A stretch of DNA of 64,000 bases from contig OY856188.1 in assembly GCA_963693315.1 (NCBI GenBank), forward strand, positions 185,539,487 to 185,603,486, given 5' to 3'. The stretch comes from Diogma glabrata (taxonomy: Eukaryota; Arthropoda; Insecta; Diptera; Cylindrotomidae). This document shows positions 31,301 through 41,145 of the stretch, piece after piece (the first letter of the stretch is position 1; the number at the start of each line of letters is the position of its first letter). The position numbers and the translations under genes are program-made. The notes beneath the pieces were generated by a model. It saw only the letters and a list, made by a program, of their open reading frames with translations. It was not told where the DNA came from and ran no database searches.

Positions 31301-32956
31301 ACATGAATTCAAGGTAAAAACCAAGATTTTTACTCTTGAAATCACAAAAACGTCGCCATCCCCTCTACGTCAGAAACCACCAAAGCACTATTAAACTTAA
31401 ACTAATAATAGAAATTCTAATAACTATTTCTATATTTATCCTATTTTTTTAAATTAATCGCAGTAAAAAAAAATAATTTTAAAAATGGTGGTAACTAAAA
31501 TGGACTCATACGAGATATGTACACGTACGTCAGCAGATCAATATGATGATAAATGTGGAGGTAATGATTTGGATCCGCCTCACTCTATAGTGTGAATAAT
31601 ACCCAAATCAATACCTCGAAATTGTAACTCACATTAAACCAATGACGAATATGGGGATCGCGTATGAGTGCATTACTAGTAAAAAAAAATTATAATAACT
31701 ATAGTAATCCTAAATTAAACACCTATTTAAATTCTAAAAACCGAAAATTAAATCTATAACTATAATAACTAATAACTAAGAATAGATGTTTAATTTATGA
31801 GAACTAATAATTCTAACAACTAAATTTAATTTTATAAAAAAAAATATATTGAAAAACTTAGGCTTGGTGTATAGAAAACAGACGCTAGAGATTTCGATGG
31901 TAAAACCCGCAAAATCATGAATTCGCAATCACCAACAATAGTAAAACCAATTAACAAAAAAAAATGTAGTCAGTGCGCTGTAAATGAAAAAAAAATAATG
32001 AAAAACGAAAAAAACAACGAACGCCCCAAAAAAACTTTGCAAAAACAAACTTGTAAAGGAACAAAAAGGAAAGACCACCGTCGTAGCTAATCTTTGTTGA
32101 ATCTTTTACAGAAATTCCTAAAATATTATACATGTAGAGATATGATTTATTTATTTAATTTCAGATCTACTGAAATAATTATATATACCTAAAACTAGTT
32201 ATTGACGATAGCACCCCTAAAATATATTTATTTATTTTTAAAAAAAAAATTAAAAAATAAAAAATATTCAAAAAGGATGTTTATTTATTGGATGCAACGC
32301 CCTAGCTCAAAATATTGATTTATTTTTTAAAAAAAATAAAAAATATTTATTTATTTCTTGACGTATTGCTTAATTAATAAGAAATTTATTTTATTAAATT
32401 ACCTAAAATTATTTAAATTTAAAAAAAAAATTATTTAGTTACCTAAAATTTAATTTACGAAAATTTATTTTATTTAATAAAAATTATTTATTTAATTTTT
32501 TGAAAAATTTGTTTGATTTATTTTATTTTTATTTAATATAATAAGAGATTCCCAAAATCTAGATTCGTCTGGAGACACATAAAAGTAAGTATGGCTACAA
32601 TATCCATTTTATTTAGTATTTGAATTATCGCGTTCGCGAGCCCACTCCAACAATGCATGTGAGAACCGACTAGAAAAGCCCCTAACGACCAGATTCTACA
32701 GAACAGTATCTCCCCAACCTAACAAAAACAATCGCAACTGTCACGATTAGACTCTAGGCCCATTTCTACTGACCCAGCTGCGGTTGTTCTACCTAAAAAT
32801 AAATTACCATTAAACTAATGCCATAGTCGAAGAACGCTCCCGAACACCAGACTTCAAATCCTAAACTTAATGAAAACTGTCTATTGCAAGCTAAATGTAA
32901 GAGTGGAAAAATGTTGAAGTTGTGTGAGGTGAAGCCTCGATCCTGATAAAAAAATG

Positions 32957-33094
32957 ATTGGTTCTCCTCTTCATTTCGTTAAAGAAGCTTCTGTGCAGGG
33001 AATGGTACTACTGGTTTGTACCTAAGTACAGACCAGCAGTAGTCACTCCCTTATCACCAGAAAACTCCTTCTGAAATGAAGAGAAGAAACCAAT
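32957..33094. other. 138-nt imperfect stem-loop inside the LTR element
   Basis: The arms start ATTGGTTCTCCTCTTCATTT and end AAATGAAGAGAAGAAACCAAT. A second inner stem is TACTACTGGTTTGTAC with GTACAGACCAGCAGTA. The extended stem with an internal loop would fold strongly in RNA of either strand. Role unknown. Confidence 0.6.
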
Positions 33095-33793
33095 GAACTT
33101 CGATCGCATGTCCATAATGGACAGAGGCGATCTAAGAACATAATTATGTTAAGGAGATAAGCCCCATGGATCCTTTGTTAGAGGTACCGCTGAGAGAAAT
33201 TATCAATTACACACTTGTAATCATTACACAACAATAAAAAAATTAACACCCAAAAAAAAAATCAATTAATTCTAACAAACGCTCAACTGTAGTGGAATGT
33301 ACAATATTTTCATCGCGAAATTAAAAATAGTTCGAATCTACCACAACCAAAACAGGATTTTCACCGATTATAACCATTAGTGGTAAAGAAATTAAAACCA
33401 TGTATTTATTTCACGCAGGCCAAAATGCACCGTTAAAACGAGCATCAGATTCCAGATCTAATTTATTAATGTATAAATATTTAAATATGATCTACTATCC
33501 AATTCCTATCAATGTATAATATTTGCCAAAGCTACTCACAAAAAGTTCAAATGGCTAAATCGTTTCATCGGTTTGGTTTCTTAATTTCATCTCGTTGGTG
33601 CTATTGTAACATAACACTCCACACAAACCACTACATCCGCTTCCCATATACCAAAAATATGTACAAATATGTACAATTATACAACAATTAACCTACTATA
33701 TACACTATGTACAATGACAGTATAAAAAAACAGTCTCCGAAAAAAATTACTGCCCCAAAACGGTTTTTTTCCAAATTCAGAACAAAATACATT

Positions 33794-34378
33794 TCAAAGA
33801 TGCACACAATTTCCCGGGGCCACTTGCGGTCCCAACCACCGTCGAGGGTTCTCTCCCCTGTGATTGGACTCAGAGATAGCGTTCTCTTCAGCCAATATCT
33901 CCGCATAAGCGTGCATGACTGACGAGAACTCTACCTCCTCGGCCAACCACGCTGCCTTCTGCTTCTTCCTCCTACTCTTTTTCTCCCTCCACCTTTTCCT
34001 ATCCCTTTCTAGCCTCCTCAATCGATATCTCTCTCGCGCATCCATCACTTCATCCACACACTCATTCACTTCATCAACTACCACTTCTCTTACCAACTCA
34101 TTCACTTCCTCATTTACAATCTCACAAATCAATTTATCCAGAACCTCATCATATTTTTCTTCATAAATATCATCCATTAATTCCAAAAATATTTTATGTT
34201 TTACTCCATCCAAAATCACATTTATCATTTCATCCACCACATTCCTCGCCTCAACCATTCTCTCTTTCCTCTCTTCATTCGCTCTCCCATCCACTTCATT
34301 CATCCAGGGCTCAAACCCACCTGGCCGACACCTCCTTAATAACCCCTGACCCCTCATAATTGTATACATTCTTAACAA
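33794..34378 (-). CDS. Unrecognised 194-codon charged protein of the LTR element
   Basis: This is the only sizeable frame in the element and it lies in the sense direction set by the primer site, about 890 bp downstream of it. The N-terminus (MLRMYTIMRGQGLLRRCRP) is basic. Residues about 45-115 are rich in E, D, V and I with heptad-like spacing, suggesting helical or coiled-coil structure. Residues about 115-145 are extremely basic (RERYRLRRLERDRKRWREKK). The C-terminal part (about 145-180) is acidic and helical again. No zinc knuckle, protease, RT or integrase motif is visible. By position it could be a Gag-like protein, as in elements that carry only Gag, but I do not recognise the family. 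The first ATG at 34,378 is used. Confidence 0.55.
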   Translation of the reverse strand: MLRMYTIMRGQGLLRRCRPGGFEPWMNEVDGRANEERKERMVEARNVVDEMINVILDGVKHKIFLELMDDIYEEKYDEVLDKLICEIVNEEVNELVREVVVDEVNECVDEVMDARERYRLRRLERDRKRWREKKSRRKKQKAAWLAEEVEFSSVMHAYAEILAEENAISESNHRGENPRRWLGPQVAPGNCVHL

Positions 34379-34479
34379 AATTCAAAATATATAATACGAA
34401 ATCCAATAACAAAGGTTATTGCAAATTTTATATAAAATATTCAACTTCCCAATGTATATAAAATATTTTTACAATAAAA

Positions 34480-35130
34480 AAACCAAAACCATAAACTGGT
34501 TTGTATTATACCGTAGTATTACGAACAAAAAATTAACACGTAAACCAACCTGGTCTACAACGCCCAGTTTATACAATAACTGGTTTATTAAAAAAAAATA
34601 AACAAAAATCCGTACGTCGTAAAACCAACACTGGTTTTTCCCCAAAAATTCATATAATAGTAATTAATTATATATTATTATTAATAATTGTATAATAATA
34701 ATTAATTTCTTTCCTAAAAATAAAAAAAACCAATAACTGGTTATCCAAAAAGTGTTTGGTAAAAATATCTCTCGCTAAAATATATTTAAACCAATCTGGT
34801 AAATATGAAAAATTAACCGTTATTACGGTTTCTACTATCAAAACACGTTTTTGTTTTGCTACGCTGGCAACACCCACAAAACAAAAACCTAACGGGTCCT
34901 GTTTGGTTCGGCGTCACGTATAACAATGACAATTCGACGATATCACAATTAATTGCATTATAATTGCATCATCATCAAAAATAGTTGTAAAATATTTATT
35001 TATTTAATATTTAATATAGAAAAAAAAAACCAATACTGGTTTTACACAAAATATAAACGGTTACCTATAATAAATCCAAAACTGGTTTATCAAAAATCTA
35101 TAAAACACAAAAACCAAAAAAACTGTTTTT
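34480..35130. repeat. Array of AACCA...TGGTT palindromes in the element leader
   Basis: About nine short palindromes of the form AAACCAnnnnTGGTTT lie at about 34,480-34,503, 34,542, 34,564-34,587, 34,621, 34,726, 34,788, 35,028, 35,073 and 35,111. Spacing is mostly 20-100 bp, with one gap of about 240 bp. They fill the stretch between the primer site and the 194-codon ORF and are not seen elsewhere in the window at this density. Confidence 0.7.
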
Positions 35131-35254
35131 TTCAAAAATTTCCATAATAATATTGCGCCAAAAATAAAAATATCTATTTTTGCGCCTAAAAAAAATATGA
35201 CTCATCAAAAAATATCACTAAACCCATATAAAAAATAACCACAAAAACCAAAGT

Positions 35255-35271
35255 CTTTGTTTCAAGCGCCA
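35255..35271 (-). promoter_or_regulatory. Putative primer-binding site
   Basis: Minus-strand TGGCGCTTGAAACAAAG starts two bases after the LTR end. TGG as the complement of a tRNA CCA end, at this exact spacing, is the standard signature. The tRNA is not identified. A similar junction-like sequence recurs at 34,907-34,924. Confidence 0.5.
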
Positions 35272-35273
35272 CG

Positions 35274-36354
35274 TATAACGATTGGACCTTTGGTAACTAA
35301 ATTAATTTACCCGGGATGCCGTTTATCCCCAAACGAAACTTAACTTTGGAAATCTCTTATAGCTGGAATTTATTTTTCCATCAAAAAAAAATTAATAAGT
35401 ACAAAAATCTAACGAAAAAATAGTAATCATAATAATATAAATAATAAAAACCTTATTTTATATTCTGTTGTTGATGCTGTTTCCACCAGTTGCAATACCA
35501 TGCTCCAAAGTTGTTGAATATATCGTTCTGAATGAGCAGAGATATTATTTCGGGTACCCAGTGAATTCCTTTAAGCCAATATTTGTTTAATTCCTGATTT
35601 GAAATATAGAATATCCATTTGGAACTACGCACCACTACTATTGTTGCTATTATTAATCAAAAACCTTGACATCTTTTTGATAATCCAGATTTGTATTATA
35701 TATATCGAAAACAAAGAACATCTGGTGTCACAGGATGAAACATTTTCATTAATGTTAACTTCTTATAAAATGGACAATTACAAGTCACAATTGGCCATAA
35801 TAAATTTTTTATTGTATTCTTATTAATGTTTACAACCATAACACAATAATAATTTCATTGTAAATTTGACTTATAATATTTTGTAATTGATGGACTTGTA
35901 TTATTTCACATCACATTAATTAGCAATTAACTTAAAAAAAGCCCACATATATCTTAACACATTAATGAATCTAGTTTTATGTAATGTTTTCACAAACTCA
36001 ATTGAACATTTTATTTTAAGATTCAAAAACAGAATGACCTATTTCTAAAACAAAATGTGTTTTTGTTAATTCTTTTTGACATCTTATCATGTCAAAATAG
36101 CTCGGGTAATACTAAAAAAAAATTCAATAAAGATTAATAACGACATCTGTTTGTTAGAATTGGAAATAAAAATTTAGTACGTTCGTTGCTTTTTATGGTA
36201 CAATTGAAATTTAACTAGCAGTTAAGTATTAGAAAATTTTAAATTATTGTTAATGTGAAAAATGAATGGAAACTAATGAAATACATTTTTATTGAATTGA
36301 AAACAAAGATGAATTTGGTTTTACTATTGTTTTGCGATTATTGCGATCGTTACA
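35274..36354 (-). repeat. 5' LTR of the non-autonomous element
   Basis: The twin of 30,220-31,300. On the minus strand it should carry the element promoter. I could not pick a TATA box among many AT-rich candidates. Confidence 0.85.
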
Positions 36355-38047
36355 ACCCCAAACGGCATAGTCAAAAATTGCATTTTATTAAGTAGAATTA
36401 TAGATTCTACACATGCTCGATAAAATATAAACAAAAAATTTTAAATTAACAAAAACATGAAAAATTGTTATTTTTGTTGATTTGATGATATTAAAATGAT
36501 ACCAAGTGCCATCAACAGCAGAGATTTAGGTTTTTAACCAAAAAATATTATGAATTTTTATAAATGTGTATTACTTATATATACATTTTATTTATATAAA
36601 ACAAAAAAAAATATGAGTCTAAAATTTCTTGGAATTGTCTTGGAGACAAATAGATTGAAAATAGAGAAACGAAGGAGACTGAATGTCTATTCTTAAACAT
36701 TTTTTGGATATATGTATATTGATGTAATATATTAAACAAGGATTCATCAACATGTTGAGTTTTCTTTAAAATATTTTGTTTATATTATCGTAAAATAAAA
36801 ACGATACATGATCTTACAACTGGTGGGTATAAATTCGAACAAAAAGGTGTTTTTTTTAAGAATTTAAGAAAATTAAAATATTTTCGACGAAAATTCTTAC
36901 AGATTTTCAATTTTGTGAATGTGACCATGTGGATTTTATCGCAAGCGAATTCAAAAATTTTCTATGCAGTTGCAAAATTTTCTCTAAAATAGACCTTGTA
37001 AAAGCGTGTCATCTCTTTCCAGTTGCGAACGAAGTCATTTAGTGGTGTTTTTTTTAGAAATCATATTATGTGGGTGTAGAGGTGGGTCACAATAAGGAAG
37101 AGGCGGACTGCAGGTTGGACAACCTTTTTCTATGTTATTTCCAGCCACAAGCAACGTATTATCTTGTTATGGTAAAATAGTGATACTGGTTTGTAAACTC
37201 TATAGGTAGCACAGGTATAAGTCGAACATAAGAGGGAAAGTACAATGAAAATTTATGCCATAGTCCTCTCATTTTAGACTTGCAGTTGGACAAATTTGAG
37301 AACGTTTGATTAAGTCTGGACTCTGGAGTAGCTGTAATATTTGACTTTAATATATCCGCTATTTTGATGGTTAGGATGTTACCAAAATGAATCGTGTAAC
37401 ACACTAAATGTTTGCAGTAGATTAAATTGCGACTATAATTGTTTCGGTTTGGGTCAATCCATCACAATTTTGGGTAACTATTGAGTACCCTCAGTTTATA
37501 ATCCAGAGCAATGTCAGCAGAATTTAAAACGAGTTTTTGTATAGTTGAATTTTTATTTTGTATTAAGGTTTTAATATTGTATTTTATTTTCACCTTAATT
37601 AAGTTTTTCAAGTTTTTATAGTAATGAATTTCAAGTTCACAACAAAACAAAATTTTATTTTTAATTTTGATTGTTACAGTGTCTGTATTATTTTTCAAGC
37701 ATTTCGTACATGCAGGATTTAGATCACTTTTGTTTGCAGTTTAGTGAATTTTTTAAAAATTAACGATTTTTTTAAACTCAAGTTGATTTAAATCTGATGA
37801 AAACCAATACAATCCTAATGTGGACTCTATAATTTTCCAAAGCGTATCGTGTAAATCAAGGCCTCCTATTCTTCGATTGTAGCTAGAATCAAATCTATAC
37901 ACAAAGACACATATAGTTGTAGCCTCTCTTTACTATTAGTGACACCATACCAAAACAAAATTTCTTTTGAGTCCCAACAGTACTGAATTATTCTTCTTTT
38001 AGCGAACACATCAAATCTAAAGTGAAAATGTTATCAAAAAATATATT
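36355..38047. other. AT-rich DNA without recognisable gene
   Basis: Short frames only, without motifs. No repeat structure stands out by eye. Confidence 0.4.
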
Positions 38048-38609
38048 CCCTGGGCCGGCGCCGATTTCATGTGATGATTACCACATATTTTATACTTCGT
38101 GAGGCGCCTGTCCTTGACGAGCCCGAAAAACATTTGTTCTGCGATTTTTTTCAAATCGGCCGCTTTTGCGTTAGGCAAGCTCCGAAAAATGCCGATTGCC
38201 CGCGATCTTGTAAATTTGCTACCACATTTTTTTTTTAACTGTGGGGGTTGGAAATTTGTTTTAGAACAAGAGGGTAAGCTTGTCTGACCAAAATGTGTCT
38301 GCTATTCTCGAGTCCGACAACTGATGTTTTGTATTTTTGGGTTGTCGGACTAGACAATAGCAGACAAATTTTAGCAATAGCAAGGTTACCCTCGTGTTCT
38401 AAATCAAATTTCCAACCCCCATAGTTAAAAAATAAAACAAAAATTTTCAAGATCCCGGGCAATCGGCATTTTTCGGAGCTTGCCGAACGCAAAAGCGGCC
38501 GATTTGAGCAAAATCGCAGTACAAATGTTTGCGGGCTCGTCAAGGACAGGCGCCTCACGAAGTATAAAATATGTGGTAATCATCACATGAAATCGGTGCC
38601 AGCCCAGGG
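38048..38609. mobile_element. 562-bp element made almost wholly of inverted arms
   Basis: It begins CCCTGGGCCGGCGCCGATTT and ends in the near-complement AAATCGGTGCCAGCCCAGGG. The arms extend about 250 bp on each side with modest mismatch, meeting around 38,320-38,345. Short frames on opposite strands at 38,099-38,287 and 38,235-38,558 have near-identical N-termini (MRRLSLTSP) only because the arms are inverted copies. It is GC-richer than its surroundings. No clear target duplication and no transposase. Confidence 0.75.
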
Positions 38610-39904
38610 ACTAATATAACATGACGCGATAGAAATTCAACACTTTCTAGAAGTCTTAGCACAACATCCGCGCCGAAGTCAACATTAGGACTATAGTTAA
38701 CTGCCCGATTAGCATTATATAAGGGCTCAGATTTGGTCCGGATATGATTTTCCCTACCACTGATAGGAACCGGATAAGACACAATACTACACAACAATAA
38801 TAACTAATAACTACACAACACATTTTATTAAAAAAAAAAAAAAATGAACAGGTGCTGATCAGTAATTAGCGTCTCAAACTATCCAAACCGCATCAGGCAG
38901 CCCTACTAAAACCGGACCAGGACCGGATCAGTTCAAATAGTGTATTTACTACTATGTTTAAGTACAATTTTTGTATATACATCATTTTTAAAATGCCCAA
39001 AAAATTCGTTTATAAAAATATTCTAAGTTTATTAATAATATTCTAATATTCTAAGAGAAAACTAAAGTATTTGTGAAATTTCGTAAACTATGTTTATCTA
39101 AAATGGATAATACTCCCGTGAATATTAACCAAATCAAATTTATTTAAATAAAATAGGGCTCAGATCAGGACAAACAGGGCATACCTTAATTGAAAAATCA
39201 TATGTGATTCGAATCCAGCCCTGATCCGGCATTTACTACTAAGGATGAGATAGGTCTGGCAGTTCGGACCGGATCAGGACAAATGGTGTGCCCATTAGTG
39301 AAATCAGGGATGGTTTCTCATAGGGGCCAGATGCAAATGCCCTAATCGGATTTACCTTATTACAGTCTGATCCGGCCCGGATCATAATAGGGAATGCCTG
39401 AATCAAATGTTAGTCGGGTGAAGAACCATATTGAAGCACATTGTACAAAAAGTCAACAGAGGCACCGCATAACCGCATAACCCGAAATGAATCGGGTTAA
39501 GCATTTTACATGAGTGTCTATCAAAATACGGCACTATATGTTTTACAGAAAATTTCTCTGCAAATACACCAAACAAAATGTTTTATATTTATCATAATAT
39601 ACACCAATGAACTTACCCTGAAAAATACGAAGGAGCTGAAATCTCACAGCTCTGAGATATCAAGACTTCGGTTTCGGTTAAGGATTTTGATATGGTTTTC
39701 GGCATAAAACTTTTATGAGGAAATGGTTTTAGGTATCGGCAGCGATGTATATTAAATATAAAACTCTTTGTAAAAGTACAAGTATTTTATCTCTGTTTAG
39801 AAATTTATTACGAATCTAACACGTAACATGATACACTCAGCGACATGATACACATGAACACGAAACATGATACACCCAAAAGGCTCTCCATTTAGCGTTT
39901 CGAC
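38610..39904. repeat. Region with scattered GGACCGGATCAGGAC motifs
   Basis: From 38,690 to 39,420 variants of GGTCCGGATCAGGAC, TGATCCGGC and CCCGGATCATAATAGGGA recur at least six times in both orientations with irregular spacing. This looks like a decayed palindromic repeat. From 39,420 to 39,904 there is nothing recognisable. Confidence 0.45.
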
Positions 39905-40590
39905 AAATATTACAAAATCGAAAATTCAGATTTCTTTCAGAAATCCAAAAATATTCCAAAAAATATAATAAAATCAAAAATTTAAACTTTTTTTCAAAAT
40001 TCTAAAAATATTCCAGAAATTATTACGAAATCAAAAGATTAAATTTATTCAAAAAATTTTAAATTATTGCAAAAATTATAAAAAAAATCAAAAATACAAA
40101 CTTTTTTCAAAATTCCTTAAATATTTCAAAAATTATAACAAAATTGAAGCTTTTTTCAAAATTCTAAAGAGATTCCAAAAATTCAAACTTTTCCCAAAAT
40201 TATCAAAATATTGCAAAAATTATAATGAAATCAAAAATTTAAACTTTTTCAAAATTCTAAAAATATTCCAAAAATTCAAATTCAGACCGAAGTAACATTT
40301 TTCAAAATTCTAAAACTATTGCAAAAACTATAACAAAATCAAAAAAAACCTACTTTTTTCAAAATTCTAAAAATATCGCAAAAATTATAACAAAATCAAA
40401 AATACTAACTTTTTTCCGAATTCCAAAAATTATAATAAAATCAAAAATTTAAACTTTTTCAAAACTATAAAAATATTCCAAAAATTCTTACAAAATCAAA
40501 ATTTGAAACTTTTTTTCGAAATTCCAAAAATATTCCAAAAATTATAACAAAATCAAAGATTGAAACTTTTTCCAACCAAAACAAACACAT
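39905..40590 (+). repeat. Minisatellite, unit of about 55-60 bp, about a dozen copies
   Basis: The core ATTATAACAAAATCAAAAAT followed by TTAAACTTTTTTCAAAATTC and TAAAAATATTCC repeats head to tail across the region, with length drift between copies. No coding capacity. Confidence 0.75.
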
Positions 40591-40989
40591 ACATTCTTCA
40601 TTCATTTCGACATATTTTATAAATCAAGGTTAAATATAATCCACAAAAATTAAGTTAAATGAATAACTTTAATTAATAAATTAAACCATTTTTTCTTGTA
40701 AACAGTTTAGTATTGTCACTTTATAAAACAATCAAAGAAACTGTCGCAATCACTATATAATCGGTATTGTTTTGCGTGAGAAGTGAATATTAAAAAATTA
40801 TGTTTGTTTTTTTTATTGTTTTATGAAAAAATTTTGTCACGTTGTGTATTTCAAATATGTATATTAAATTTTAAATGATTTTTTTTGTGTTATGTATTTT
40901 TGTTACAGAAAGAGGGCGTGGATAGTCAAAGTAATCATGTGTTGAGGAAAAATAAAGCCAGTAATGCCAATAAGTGCCGGCGAAAAATT
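40591..40989. other. AT-rich DNA without recognisable gene
   Basis: No motif-bearing frame or repeat is seen. AGAGGGCGTGG near 40,911 marks a change to less AT-rich sequence that leads into the LINE remnant. Confidence 0.35.
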
Positions 40990-41145
40990 TATTTGAACTC
41001 AATCGTACTGCTACCCTCAGGGGGAATGGTGGTTCGTCAATGTGTTACCCGGTAAAAACCCGGGCGTAACACTTGGAAAGTCAGGTTCCTCGTGTTTTTG
41101 AAACGTTTCATTTTCCTACGAAAAACAAAAAAAAACACACACGGC
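40990..41145 (+). repeat. 3' UTR remnant of an upstream R1-like LINE ending in CACACAC
   Basis: The segment CTTGGAAAGTCAGGTTC, TGAAACGTTTCATTTTCCTACG, A-run, CACACAC matches the 3' end of the next copy at 44,597-44,660 (CTTGGAAAGTAAGGTTC, TTCATCTTCCTACG, A-run, CACACA). It is therefore the tail of one copy lying directly before the 5' region of another. Confidence 0.6.

Larger units (their letters stand above)
30220..36354 (-). mobile_element. Non-autonomous LTR retroelement, 6,135 bp, complete, with identical LTRs
   Basis: Two direct repeats of 1,081 bp (30,220-31,300 and 35,274-36,354) flank 3,973 bp. All the positions I compared are identical. On the minus strand each repeat starts TGTAACGAT and ends ATYGTTATA, a short inverted repeat typical of LTRs. 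The 4 bp ACCC lies directly outside both ends (30,216-30,219 and 36,355-36,358), as expected for integrase-made target duplications. Two bases inside the minus-strand 5' LTR is TGGCGCTTGAAACAAAG (35,271-35,255), which looks like a tRNA primer-binding site and sets the orientation. There is no protease, RT or integrase, so it must be mobilised by another element. It carries a single notable ORF (33,794-34,378). The identity of the LTRs suggests a recent insertion. Confidence 0.85.

Noticed and set aside
33915..34166. Serine/threonine-rich 83-codon frame on the plus strand
   Set aside because: It is the antisense of the 194-codon frame and lies against the element's inferred sense strand.
34480..35130. 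Possible CRISPR array from regularly recurring palindromes
   Set aside because: The repeats are only about 16 bp, the spacing is irregular and the setting is an insect LTR element.
38099..38558. Two proteins with near-identical N-termini (MRRLSLTSP) on opposite strands
   Set aside because: They are produced by the inverted arms of one non-coding element, not by a gene pair.
39905..40590. Possible CRISPR-like array
   Set aside because: Units are contiguous and drifting with no unique spacers, and the genome is eukaryotic; it is a minisatellite.
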